From assembly GCA_948467395.1 (NCBI GenBank), contig CAOKDX010000007.1, positions 89,190-153,189 of the forward strand: a stretch of DNA of 64,000 nt, in the 5' to 3' direction. This document shows, piece by piece, positions 36,134 to 45,025 of this stretch; positions within the stretch are counted from its first letter, which is position 1, and each line of letters starts with the position of its first letter. The position numbers were made by a program, and so were the translations under genes. The DNA comes from an uncultured Clostridia bacterium. Lineage in GTDB: Bacteria; Bacillota; Clostridia; Lachnospirales; Lachnospiraceae. The notes under the pieces are model-generated. The model saw nothing but the letters and a program-made list of their open reading frames with translations, was not told the DNA's origin and did not search any database.

Positions 36134-38001
36134 TGCCTCAATTCCCTTTCTATCCTCTCCGCTGCAGCCGCAGGACTCATTCCATATTTTTCATACAGCT
36201 CTTCCGGCGCCCCGTGCTCAATAAAGGAATCCGGAAGGCAGACCGGAAGGCAGTTCCTTCCTCTCCACCCACGGCTCATTAAAAATGCCTGAATCCTCTC
36301 TGAAAATCCGCCGCTGTATACATTGTCCTCCATTGTCACCACAAGGGAATGACTCTCTGACAATCTTCCTGCCAGTTCTTCGTCAAAGGGCTTGACAAAC
36401 CGCATATTCACAACCGTAGGACAAATTCCGGATCCCTTCAGCCGCTCTGCAGTCTCCAGGGCAGTTTTCACCATATTCCCCACCGCCAGGATCAAAACCT
36501 CCCGGCCCTCCTGCAGCACCTCCGCCTTACCGTACCGCATTTTGGTATGTGTTCCCCTATACTCATAAGCTGCCCCCCGGGGATACCGGATCACCACCGG
36601 AGCCTTTACATGATACATGGCAAAGTCCAGGGATTCCGTTAATTCCGCCCCGTCCATAGGGGACAGCACCGTGATGCCCGGAATGGACGAGAGATAGGAA
36701 ATATCAAAGATCCCCTGGTGTGTCTCGCCGTCCTTTCCCACAATGCCGCTCCTGTCCAGTGTAACGATCACAGGAAGCCGGTTAATGCACACATCATGAA
36801 GCAGCTGGTCATAGGCACGCTGCATAAAGGTGGAATAAAGGGATACCACCGGTCTCAGACCTCCAGCGGCAAGGCCGGCGGCAAATGTCACCGCATGCTC
36901 TTCTGCGATGCCTACATCATAAAAACGTTCCGGGTATTTCCCGGAAAATTCCCGCAGCCCTGTGCCATCAGGCATGGCCGCACAAACCGACACCATCGTT
37001 TCCTCTTTCTCCGCCGTATCCATCATCCACTGGCCAAAGATCCCGGTATAGGTGACGGCCTCCTCTGCCTCCGGTTCCCCGCTCCTGATGTCAAAGGAAC
37101 CGACGCCGTGAAACACATCCGGCTTCTTCTCTGCCGGCCGGTAACCCTTCCCTTTCTTCGTCAGCACATGAACCAGCACCGGCTGGTCATGAATCGATGA
37201 TGCGGTATGGAAGGCAGTCACCATCTCATCAATATTGTGACCATCCACCGGTCCGATATAGATCAGTCCCATATCCTCAAACATCATCCCCGGGATCAGC
37301 AGATGCTTCAGGGAGGACTTGGCTTTCTTGATATGTCTCGTAATGGGCTTCCCCAGATTCGGCAGCCGGTCCAGGGCATTCTCCACATTTACCTTCAGAT
37401 CCCGGTACTTCCGGTTTGCCCGGATCTTCCCCAGATAATTTGAAATGCCCCCCACATTCTTGGCAATGGACATTTTATTGTCATTCAGAACAACTACCAT
37501 ATTGGAATGCAGGGAAGCCGCATTATTCAATGCCTCAAATGCCATGCCCCCGGAAAGTGCACCGTCGCCGATCACCGCAAATACTTTCTCGTCCGTTCCC
37601 TTCAGATCTCTTGCTTTCGCAAACCCAAGCGCCACAGAAATAGAAGTGGAGCTGTGCCCCGTATCGAAGGTATCGCTCTCATTTTCCCTCACTTTGGGAA
37701 AGCCGCTGATTCCGCCCAGACACCGCAGCGTATCAAAGACATCTGCCCTTCCCGTCAGCAGCTTATGCACATAAGACTGATGTCCCACATCCCAGACAAG
37801 CTTGTCCTTCGGAAAATCCAGACAGAGATGCAGAGCCATTGTAAGCTCAACCGCTCCCAGATTTGACGCCAGATGTCCGCCTGTCCGGCTCACACTCCTC
37901 ACCAGCTTGCGGCGGATCTCCTTCGCCAGCGCCGGATAATCCTGAGGATCAATATTCTTAATATCATTTTCCTTTATGATCGTTTGCAGTAATTCACTCA
38001 C
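36130..38001 (-). CDS. dxs: 1-deoxy-D-xylulose-5-phosphate synthase
   Basis: 623 residues, full length. First enzyme of the MEP isoprenoid pathway, joining pyruvate and glyceraldehyde 3-phosphate with thiamine diphosphate. TPP motif GDGALSGGMAFEALNNA, catalytic region DVGIAEEHAVTFAAGLA, and transketolase C-terminal domain are present. Starts with GTG 38001. ispA lies directly upstream, so prenyl precursors and chain elongation are made from one operon. Confidence 0.97.
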   Translation of the reverse strand: MSELLQTIIKENDIKNIDPQDYPALAKEIRRKLVRSVSRTGGHLASNLGAVELTMALHLCLDFPKDKLVWDVGHQSYVHKLLTGRADVFDTLRCLGGISGFPKVRENESDTFDTGHSSTSISVALGFAKARDLKGTDEKVFAVIGDGALSGGMAFEALNNAASLHSNMVVVLNDNKMSIAKNVGGISNYLGKIRANRKYRDLKVNVENALDRLPNLGKPITRHIKKAKSSLKHLLIPGMMFEDMGLIYIGPVDGHNIDEMVTAFHTASSIHDQPVLVHVLTKKGKGYRPAEKKPDVFHGVGSFDIRSGEPEAEEAVTYTGIFGQWMMDTAEKEETMVSVCAAMPDGTGLREFSGKYPERFYDVGIAEEHAVTFAAGLAAGGLRPVVSLYSTFMQRAYDQLLHDVCINRLPVIVTLDRSGIVGKDGETHQGIFDISYLSSIPGITVLSPMDGAELTESLDFAMYHVKAPVVIRYPRGAAYEYRGTHTKMRYGKAEVLQEGREVLILAVGNMVKTALETAERLKGSGICPTVVNMRFVKPFDEELAGRLSESHSLVVTMEDNVYSGGFSERIQAFLMSRGWRGRNCLPVCLPDSFIEHGAPEELYEKYGMSPAAAAERIERELRH

Positions 38002-38014
38002 TTTCGTACCCTCT

Positions 38015-38914
38015 TTACATTTCTCTGTTTACCAGCGATTCCATAAGCCCCCGCAGAAGGCTTTTCTCCTCCCTCTCTGCGGTCTCCATATGATCCAGTC
38101 TCTCCAGCGCACGGTCCGTATATTCCCGCACCCTCTGCCGGCTCTCCTCCAGCCCGCGCATCGACACAAATGTGGATTTCCTGTTTCTCTCATCACTATG
38201 TACCGGTTTCCCTATCTTCTTTTCATCACCAGCCACATCCAGTATATCATCCTGGATCTGAAATGCAATCCCGATGTCCGTACCGATGCTCTCTGCCGTG
38301 TCCAGCTGCTCTTCTGAAGCTCCCGCCAGCACAGCGCCGATCATCAGGCTTCCCTCTATAAGTGCAGCTGTCTTGTTTTTATAGACATAGAACAGTGTGG
38401 CTTCATCCACAAACTGCCCGTTATTCTCCACATCCACAACCTGTCCGCCTACCATGCCATAGATCCCCGCCTTATGACCGAGTATACGGAGTGCGGACGC
38501 AATCCTCCGGCTGTCCGTACGGCTGTCAAAGGCCCGGAACGCCGTTTCATAAGCAAGATTCAGCAGGGCGTCTCCGGCGAGTATCCCCATATCCTCTCCA
38601 TACTTTTTGTGGGTCGTCAGCTTTCCCCTGCGGTAATCATCATTGTCCATCGCCGGCAGATCGTCGTGTACAAGAGAATAGGTATGTATCATCTCCATGG
38701 CCATCATAAAGGGCCGGACAGCCGCTTCGTCCGTCCCTCCCATAATCCGGTACATGCCATACATGAAAAGAGGACGCAGCCGCTTGCCGCCAGCCTGAAG
38801 ACTATAATTCACCGCCCGGAGCACCGTCTCCTGATATCCGGTTTCCTCCGGCAGATAGGGACGGAATCCCTCCTCCGTCTCCTTCAGTCTCTGTACAAGA
38901 GCCTCCTTATTCAT
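38015..38914 (-). CDS. ispA: Polyprenyl (farnesyl) diphosphate synthase
   Basis: 299 residues. Builds farnesyl or geranylgeranyl diphosphate from C5 units. Aspartate-rich motifs DDLPAMDND and DDILD are both present. ATG 38914 (MNKEALVQRL) overlaps the xseB stop as ATGAATAA and is preferred; in-frame ATGs at 38929 and 38920 are possible. Confidence 0.94.
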   Translation of the reverse strand: MNKEALVQRLKETEEGFRPYLPEETGYQETVLRAVNYSLQAGGKRLRPLFMYGMYRIMGGTDEAAVRPFMMAMEMIHTYSLVHDDLPAMDNDDYRRGKLTTHKKYGEDMGILAGDALLNLAYETAFRAFDSRTDSRRIASALRILGHKAGIYGMVGGQVVDVENNGQFVDEATLFYVYKNKTAALIEGSLMIGAVLAGASEEQLDTAESIGTDIGIAFQIQDDILDVAGDEKKIGKPVHSDERNRKSTFVSMRGLEESRQRVREYTDRALERLDHMETAEREEKSLLRGLMESLVNREM

Positions 38915-39101
38915 CCCCATCGCCTTCATCTCCCATCAACACCTGTATTTTCTTCTCTACCTGATCAATCGCCTTATTTCCCTCTCTGACATATTTCATT
39001 CCCTCAGAAAAGCACTGATAGGATTCCTCCAGGGACAATTTTTCCTGTTCCATCTTCTTTACCGTATCCTCCAGCCTGTCCATAATCTCTTCCAGTTCCA
39101 C
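38907..39101 (-). CDS. xseB: Exodeoxyribonuclease VII small subunit
   Basis: 64 residues, typical. Helical hairpin with LEEIMDRLEDTVKKMEQEKL and SLEESYQCFSEG. It partners XseA to degrade single-stranded DNA. Start overlaps the xseA stop. Confidence 0.95.
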   Translation of the reverse strand: MELEEIMDRLEDTVKKMEQEKLSLEESYQCFSEGMKYVREGNKAIDQVEKKIQVLMGDEGDGDE

Positions 39102-40321
39102 TATTTCCCTCCGTTCTCAGACAATGTGATCTCCTTCACCTCCGCCGACACTGTGCCATCGGCAAATGTCACACAGATCCTGTCGCCGTTCTTTACCCCA
39201 TGTGCCGAATCTATCATTTTATCTTCCCCATCCGATACATAGGCATATCCGCTCTCCAGCTTTTTCAGCGGGCTTACGCTGTCAAGCCGCCCCGCCAGCA
39301 GGGCAAACTCATGCTTCTTCTCCGTGCAGGTCTGCGTGATCAGGACAGTGAGCCTGTCCTCCAGATTTGTGAGGCGCTGTCTCTGCTCCCGGATCTGCTG
39401 CTCCGGATGACGGCTCTTCAGCTTATCCTCCAGAAAACCCAGTCTTTCACAGCATGTCTCTACCTGACGGAGAATGCTCCGGGCCAGACGGTCCTTATAG
39501 TCGTAGAGCTCCTGCAGCGCCTGTCTTACATCGTATATGGCAAGCTCTGCCGCCGCAGACGGGGTCGGCGCCCTCAGATCCGCTACAAAATCAATTATGG
39601 TAAAATCCGTTTCATGTCCCACTGCAGAGATCACAGGCGTCCGGCAGGCAAAAACTGCGTCTGCCACCGTCTTCTCATTAAATGCCCACAAGTCTTCCAT
39701 AGAGCCGCCGCCGCGGCCAACAATGATCACATCCACATCCGCATTATCCAGAACACGGATTCCCGCTGCAATGGTGTCTGCGGCCCCTTCCCCCTGAACC
39801 CGGGCAGGATACAGGATCAGCTGTACATAAGGATTCCGCCGTCTGGCGATATGGATCATGTCCTGCACGGCGGCTCCGGTCTGCGCTGTGACGATCCCAA
39901 CCCGCCTGACGTATTTGGGAAGCGGCAGTTTCCGTTCCTCATCAAAATAACCGGCAAGCTCCAGCTTTTTCTTTAATCGTTCATACCGCTCCGCCAACAT
40001 GCCATCTCCTGCGAGAACGATTTTTTTGGCATACAGCTGATATTTCCCGTCTCTCTCATAAACACTGATGGAGCCGCCCACAATGACCTCCTGTCCGTTT
40101 TCCATTGTGAAACCAAGACCTCCCCGGTCACCGCGGAACATAACGCAGGCCAGCTGCGAGCCCTCGTCCTTGATCGTAAAATAAATATGCCCAGAGCTAT
40201 GATATTTGCAATTGGATATCTCGCCTTTTACAAATACAACCGACAGGGCATATTCGTTTGAAAACATATTCTTGATATACTGGTTTACAGAAGAGACGGA
40301 ATACACTTTTCCTCTATTCAT
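39101..40321 (-). CDS. xseA: Exodeoxyribonuclease VII large subunit
   Basis: 406 residues. N-terminal OB fold (1-100, VYSVSSVNQYIKNMF, FVKGEISNCKYHSSGH), catalytic domain (VGIVTAQTGAAVQDMI, IIVGRGGGSMEDLW, ISAVGHETDFTI), coiled-coil C-terminus binding XseB. Overlaps the nusB stop by eight bases. Confidence 0.96.
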   Translation of the reverse strand: MNRGKVYSVSSVNQYIKNMFSNEYALSVVFVKGEISNCKYHSSGHIYFTIKDEGSQLACVMFRGDRGGLGFTMENGQEVIVGGSISVYERDGKYQLYAKKIVLAGDGMLAERYERLKKKLELAGYFDEERKLPLPKYVRRVGIVTAQTGAAVQDMIHIARRRNPYVQLILYPARVQGEGAADTIAAGIRVLDNADVDVIIVGRGGGSMEDLWAFNEKTVADAVFACRTPVISAVGHETDFTIIDFVADLRAPTPSAAAELAIYDVRQALQELYDYKDRLARSILRQVETCCERLGFLEDKLKSRHPEQQIREQRQRLTNLEDRLTVLITQTCTEKKHEFALLAGRLDSVSPLKKLESGYAYVSDGEDKMIDSAHGVKNGDRICVTFADGTVSAEVKEITLSENGGK

Positions 40322-40712
40322 TTACTATTTTCCCCAGGATTCCATTGACAAAAGCAGATCCGTTGTCCTCACCATACTGCTTTGCCAGTTCTACCGCTTC
40401 ATTTACCGCCACACCTACCGGTACACTGTCATCATACAATGCCTCATAGATGGCCAGACGCAGAAGCGCCAGTTCCGCTTTGGCGATGCGGTCGATCTTC
40501 CACCCGCGCGAATGGGCGGATATCTTCTCATCAATCTCCGGCAGCTTCCGGATCAGTGCCTCCAGCTTATCCAGGATTTCCTGTCTTTCCTTTTCCTTTA
40601 GTTCCTTTTCCTGAAGGAAGTTATCTCTCTGCTCCGCAAACTCCCCTGCCGGATAAAATTCATTCTGAAATACCAGACAGAAAAGGTACTCTCTCATCTC
40701 TCGTCTCGTCAT
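40314..40712 (-). CDS. nusB: Transcription antitermination factor NusB
   Basis: 132 residues, helical bundle (TRREMREYLFCLVFQ, LRLAIYEALYDDSVPVGVAVNEAVELAKQYG, FVNGILGKI). NusB with NusE/S10 supports rRNA antitermination. ATG 40712 with GTGAGG upstream gives the standard start; a longer frame upstream lacks support. Confidence 0.94.
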   Translation of the reverse strand: MTRREMREYLFCLVFQNEFYPAGEFAEQRDNFLQEKELKEKERQEILDKLEALIRKLPEIDEKISAHSRGWKIDRIAKAELALLRLAIYEALYDDSVPVGVAVNEAVELAKQYGEDNGSAFVNGILGKIVNE

Positions 40713-40741
40713 GTCAATCCTCACTTCCAAACGGGGCACCG

Positions 40742-41119
40742 TCAGTCCTTGTTCTCAATCTCCACTCCGGCAATCCTCACGTTGACTGCCCTGACTCTCA
40801 ACCCCGTCATGGAATTGATCGCCTGTGCGACCTTCTCCTGTACTTGTGCACAAGCCTTTGGAATATTATATCCGTACTTCATATTAATGGCAAGATCTAC
40901 TCTCACAGAGTCGTCATTTACCTCTACCTTGACACCCTTGGACAAATTTCTGACGCCAAATTTTCCTGCCAGTTCATTCTTAAACCCGCCTGCCATGGAT
41001 TCCACACCTTCTACTTCCGATGCTGAAATACCTGCAATGCTGGAAACAACCTCATTGGCGATCTGCACCTCTCCGATGCCGGACTGGCTTTCAAATGTAT
41101 CATGATTGTTATCTGTCAT
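40742..41119 (-). CDS. Asp23/Gls24 family envelope stress protein
   Basis: 125 residues. Conserved GEVQIANEVVSSIAGISASEVEGV and GVKVEVNDDSVRVDL. In B. subtilis the homologue YqhY sits at the same place before nusB and is linked to acetyl-CoA carboxylase regulation; in staphylococci Asp23 attaches to the membrane. First gene of the downstream block, with its own promoter. Confidence 0.93.
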   Translation of the reverse strand: MTDNNHDTFESQSGIGEVQIANEVVSSIAGISASEVEGVESMAGGFKNELAGKFGVRNLSKGVKVEVNDDSVRVDLAINMKYGYNIPKACAQVQEKVAQAINSMTGLRVRAVNVRIAGVEIENKD

Positions 41120-41171
41120 GATCCTGGTACCTCCTGTCTATATGATAATCTCATATAACTATTATTTTCCT

Positions 41172-41200
41172 ATTATAACAGATTTATTACTTTTTGCCAA
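41172..41200 (-). promoter_or_regulatory. Promoter of the asp23-nusB-xse block
   Basis: Minus-strand TTGGCA (41195-41200), 17-base spacer, TATAAT (41172-41177). The -35 box is inside the 3' end of spoIIIAH, allowing vegetative expression independent of the sporulation operon. Confidence 0.75.
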
Positions 41201-41861
41201 CAGGAGAAATGACAATTTTATCTGCCGCACATTCCGTCTTCCGTTTGACTACATCCTCAATTTGGGCGATCTGCTGTTCCGTAAGCTCCTGGGCATTCAC
41301 CACAACGTCTACGCTGTCATCCAGTATCGTCACAACCGCCTCATGGAATCCCTTGGCGGCAAGAAGATTCTCTGTCGCTGTCTCCTTTTCACTGACCTGT
41401 GTCATATTCATAATCTCGTTCATGGCCTTCTGTTTCTGTGCGTCCGTGGCATTCTGGTTATTGACCAGCTGTGTCAGGGTATCTTTATTTTTCGCTCTTG
41501 TCTGCTCACGGGACAGCTTTGCTTCCTCAAAGTAGTTCTTTGTAACCGTATTGCTCACAAGCACGGCCTCTCCGGCATTTTCCCTGGATGCCAGCTCCCC
41601 GGAGGATCCGTCTGTCACCTTGGCCGGCGTCTGGGACTCCTCTGCTGAAGCTGCTGCCACTGACACGCCGCTGGCAGAATCTCCTCCGTCCAGCACGATA
41701 TCCTCATCTGAGATATCCGCCACCTCATTATCCTGTATCACCTCATTCTCTGTGGTCATACTAAGTTCATCCCGCTCTGTCATACTTAAGTACCCGGCCA
41801 TTGCCACCATGACAACAAGCCCTGTGATAATAATCTGGTTTTTCCGCAAAAGTTTTTTCAC
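41187..41861 (-). CDS. spoIIIAH: Stage III sporulation protein AH
   Basis: 224 residues. N-terminal membrane helix (8-26), acidic/serine-rich linker (30-85), and C-terminal ring-building domain (100-224). SpoIIIAH on the mother-cell side binds SpoIIQ across the engulfment space and forms the feeding-tube channel. Overlaps spoIIIAG by four bases. Confidence 0.93.
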   Translation of the reverse strand: MKKLLRKNQIIITGLVVMVAMAGYLSMTERDELSMTTENEVIQDNEVADISDEDIVLDGGDSASGVSVAAASAEESQTPAKVTDGSSGELASRENAGEAVLVSNTVTKNYFEEAKLSREQTRAKNKDTLTQLVNNQNATDAQKQKAMNEIMNMTQVSEKETATENLLAAKGFHEAVVTILDDSVDVVVNAQELTEQQIAQIEDVVKRKTECAADKIVISPVGKK

Positions 41862-42397
41862 TCCTTTGCCTCCTTACTCTTCATTATTTTAATTTTATGA
41901 CTCTCAATCTGAAATAATGCACTGACTGCCTCAGTTATTTCTCTTTTTATTCCGGCGTCCGCACCCCCGTCGCAGACAATAACCACTCCCTCCAGCTCCG
42001 GCTCCTTTTCCTGTATCACATAAGGAGATGAATTCCTCTCGCTATCTTCAATCAGAACGGTCTGCTCCTCAGTGGCATTCCCTCTGTCCGAATTATCCTT
42101 TAAGGTCACCTTCTCATTGGTGGCTTTCAGTGTCAGCATCACTTCCACACTGCCCACTCCCTCCACACGTCGCAAAAGTTCTATCAGTTCCTGTTTCATC
42201 TGTTCCCTGTACCGGTTCTGTTTCACCATGGCATCGGTCTCCACCGCCTCCGTTTCCCTTTCACCGCTCTCCCCGCCGACTTTCTCAAAGGAAACCCCGT
42301 AGGAAATAAGGATCAGTAATATCCCGCATATAACCAGAGCCCCAAGACGCATGGGTCCCGCTTTCTGTATCAGCTTTTTAATCTCTTCTGTCTTCAT
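41858..42397 (-). CDS. spoIIIAG: Stage III sporulation protein AG
   Basis: 179 residues. Membrane helix (18-35), then a ring-forming domain with ELIELLRRVEGVGSVEVMLTL. It forms the large 30-mer ring of the SpoIIIA-SpoIIQ channel in model species. ATG 42397 with GGAGGGG upstream; overlaps spoIIIAF by 20 bases. Confidence 0.93.
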   Translation of the reverse strand: MKTEEIKKLIQKAGPMRLGALVICGILLILISYGVSFEKVGGESGERETEAVETDAMVKQNRYREQMKQELIELLRRVEGVGSVEVMLTLKATNEKVTLKDNSDRGNATEEQTVLIEDSERNSSPYVIQEKEPELEGVVIVCDGGADAGIKREITEAVSALFQIESHKIKIMKSKEAKE

Positions 42398-42617
42398 CCA
42401 GTATCCCCTCCTGTATCGTAAGGTCTGTCCACTCCCTCAGATCGATCCCCCTGCTGATCAGCTTGAAAAAGGGAGACACTACCAGCACAATGACGATTAG
42501 CCCCATGGCATACTGCAGATACTTCTTATATTCCGTGCCGGAAAAAATATTTGTTACCAATGTGGCAATCAGTATAAACACCGTAACCCTCTGTACCATG
42601 AAAAGAATCTCCTGCAT
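42378..42617 (-). CDS. spoIIIAF: Stage III sporulation protein AF
   Basis: 79 residues, shorter than the B. subtilis protein (about 200) because the C-terminal ring-building domain is missing, although the two membrane helices (about 7-24 and 34-53) and the conserved YKKYLQYAMGLIVI are present. ATG 42617 with AAAGGAG six bases upstream is favoured over an upstream frame start. Confidence 0.88.
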   Translation of the reverse strand: MQEILFMVQRVTVFILIATLVTNIFSGTEYKKYLQYAMGLIVIVLVVSPFFKLISRGIDLREWTDLTIQEGILDEDRRD

Positions 42618-42683
42618 CTTTTCTCCTTTCCAACCTGTAATGGCAGTCTCCGCCAGAGCATAACCTCTTCTGCCCAATCCTCT

Positions 42684-43892
42684 TTATATAATATTTGTAC
42701 ATACCAGTACGATAATAATGGATAAAAGAAACATCAATGCGCCGGCAAATACATAACCTGCCAGAATCCTTCCGCTCTCCGCCGCCGCATGGAGAGCCGC
42801 CGCCACCCGCCGGTCACTGACTGGCTGCACAACAGCGCCGCCAATCCGGTACAGCAGGGTAAATATAAGGATCTTTACCAGCGGATAGAAGCAAAGTACA
42901 AGGATACAGATGAGGCCGCCCACCCCGATGGCACTTTTTATCAGCATACCGCTCCCCACCACCGTATCCGCCACGCTTCTCACCGTATTTCCCACTCCCG
43001 GCAGCCCCTTCGCCGTCTGCAGCACTGTGTTATTCTTTACCCTGTCGATCACCGGAAGCAGGATTCCCTGTATCCCCTGATATCCCACCAGCACGCCGAA
43101 AAGGATCCTCTGGCTCCACCGCAGGAAACTGCGGACAAGCTCGGTCAGCCGTGAAAAATGATTTTCTGCCAGCTGGTTCATCATACTCAGGAAAAAATAT
43201 ACCTGTACGCCGGGCAGCAGAATATTTACCATCAGTGTCTCCAGAAGGCTGATGGCGATCAGCATAGATTCATAGTATGCCGCCGATGTCCCTCCCCCGG
43301 TCCCCATAAGAAGAGACAGGGAAAAGGCTGGTATCAGCGCCCTCATGAAATCCAGAAGATTCCCAATGGTCTGCTCCGCCACGCGGTATACCATATAGAA
43401 TCCCGCCGTCATGGTGGCAAATAATAACAAATAGGTGACATAAAAGCCCATCTCCCCCAGATTCCTGTCTCCAATCGTCCCGGAAAAGTTAATAAAGATG
43501 CCGGCGATAATCCCCAGGGCAAGAATCTGAAATAATACCCTTCTCTGATTATTAAACTGGTCTGCAATATGTGCCAGACCCTTATTCCAGATCTCCGCCA
43601 GTGAGAAGGTGGCTCGTCCGGCCATAATGTCTTCCACATATTCCTTTAGGGAAAAACTGCTTTCCGTTCCCTGCATGCTGCGAAACGCACTCTCCACCTC
43701 ATCCAGTGGTATGCTGTCCTGCCAGTCTGTCACGTTATAGCTGTCCTGCCCCTCGACACCGTTTTCTACTCCGGTATTGATATCCTTATCCGTCTCCCCT
43801 GTAACTGCCGCCTCTATACAGAAGGCCCCATCTCCCAGCAGCACCGCACAGAACATTAACAATATAATCCATTTTCCATTTCGAATCTTCAT
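42684..43892 (-). CDS. spoIIIAE: Stage III sporulation protein AE
   Basis: 402 residues. Signal peptide (1-28), then polytopic membrane domain. It is the transporter-like membrane core of the SpoIIIA complex. Landmarks KGLPGVGNTVRSVADTVVGS and ISLLETLMVNILLPGVQ are conserved. Overlaps spoIIIAD by four bases. Confidence 0.94.
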   Translation of the reverse strand: MKIRNGKWIILLMFCAVLLGDGAFCIEAAVTGETDKDINTGVENGVEGQDSYNVTDWQDSIPLDEVESAFRSMQGTESSFSLKEYVEDIMAGRATFSLAEIWNKGLAHIADQFNNQRRVLFQILALGIIAGIFINFSGTIGDRNLGEMGFYVTYLLLFATMTAGFYMVYRVAEQTIGNLLDFMRALIPAFSLSLLMGTGGGTSAAYYESMLIAISLLETLMVNILLPGVQVYFFLSMMNQLAENHFSRLTELVRSFLRWSQRILFGVLVGYQGIQGILLPVIDRVKNNTVLQTAKGLPGVGNTVRSVADTVVGSGMLIKSAIGVGGLICILVLCFYPLVKILIFTLLYRIGGAVVQPVSDRRVAAALHAAAESGRILAGYVFAGALMFLLSIIIVLVCTNII

Positions 43893-44269
43893 GATAACAG
43901 TTCACCTATCGTTTTCACAAGGGAAGAGATGACCGGCAGACTCACGATAAGCATACTGACCTTCCCGGCAAACCCAATCTGACTGGCAATGGCACCCTGT
44001 CCGGCATCCCCGCACAGGCTCACTGCAAGCTGTGTCAGATAAGCAATTCCTACCATTTTGAGCAGCACTGCCATGTACTCGTGTTCCAGACCAATGGCAT
44101 TCTCAAATGCCTGGATCTGCTCCATGATCAGCGATATCCTGCTGAGCCCGTATGCCGAAATGGCTGCCGCCGCACATATGGCAATGGCTATTCCATACTC
44201 CCTGCGGATATTCCCCGCCAGCAGTGACAGGAAAATTGCCGCCATACCGATCAGAACTACCTTTAGCAA
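43889..44269 (-). CDS. spoIIIAD: Stage III sporulation protein AD
   Basis: 126 residues, four hydrophobic helices, small membrane protein of the channel complex. Starts with TTG at 44269 with AAGGGGG upstream. Between AC and AE in the standard order. Confidence 0.92.
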   Translation of the reverse strand: MLKVVLIGMAAIFLSLLAGNIRREYGIAIAICAAAAISAYGLSRISLIMEQIQAFENAIGLEHEYMAVLLKMVGIAYLTQLAVSLCGDAGQGAIASQIGFAGKVSMLIVSLPVISSLVKTIGELLS

Positions 44270-44296
44270 GAAATATTCCCCCTTCCGGATCAGTCT

Positions 44297-44491
44297 TTAA
44301 AAGGTAAATAAGTCCTCTACTGTCTGAAATAGTTCAGATATGTATGGAATCACCCAGAAAAGTACGAGCATCAGCCCCGCCAGGCTGACAAGAAATGCCT
44401 GTTCTTCCCTTCCCGACTGTTTCAGTATCTGGTTCAGTATCGTCACCAGAATCCCAACCAATGCAATCCTAAAAATAATTGTTATTTCCAT
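44297..44491 (-). CDS. spoIIIAC: Stage III sporulation protein AC
   Basis: 64 residues, two membrane helices (IIFRIALVGILVTILNQIL and FLVSLAGLMLVLFWVIPYI). Standard length and place. Confidence 0.93.
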   Translation of the reverse strand: MEITIIFRIALVGILVTILNQILKQSGREEQAFLVSLAGLMLVLFWVIPYISELFQTVEDLFTF

Positions 44492-44512
44492 AGCTACCTC
44501 TATTCGCGCATA

Positions 44513-45025
44513 CTACATAATGATCAGACAGATCAGTGCTCCGCCCATTGTTCCCAGCACCGGATACAGTCTCGCCTTTTTCTCCTTCTCCCGTTCCTGC
44601 ATCCGAAGGCTCCCCTCCAGTCTCTTTTCATAGAGCTCCAGCGCCTGTATCTGCATCCGGGCATCCAGATACCCCAGCGTATTCCCCAGTCCCGCCAGCT
44701 CCTGACGGTCCTCCTGCCTCATCTCACTGGCTGTCAGTATCTCCTGCAGAGACGTGATCCATATATCCTCCAGCCGTCCACCGCCCTCTTCCAGCCGCCG
44801 GGACACCGTATCAAAGAAAACCGACACACTTCCGCTTGTCCTTCCTGCCATCTGGGCAAATGCCAGAGGAAGCGGGGTCCTTCCATAGGTAATCTCATTT
44901 CGCAGGATCATCAGCGCCTTCTGACAGTTCTGGAGATTGCGCCACTTTCTGATACAGAGCTGGCTGTACCAGATACCCGCTCCCATACATCCGCACAAAA
45001 TCATCAGCATTCCCGCAATCTTCAC
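44513..45025 (-). CDS. spoIIIAB: Stage III sporulation protein AB
   Basis: 170 residues, one N-terminal and one C-terminal membrane helix enclosing a helical GspF-like domain (LRNEITYGRTPLPLAFAQMA). Overlaps spoIIIAA by four bases (ATGA). Confidence 0.93.
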   Translation of the reverse strand: MKIAGMLMILCGCMGAGIWYSQLCIRKWRNLQNCQKALMILRNEITYGRTPLPLAFAQMAGRTSGSVSVFFDTVSRRLEEGGGRLEDIWITSLQEILTASEMRQEDRQELAGLGNTLGYLDARMQIQALELYEKRLEGSLRMQEREKEKKARLYPVLGTMGGALICLIIM

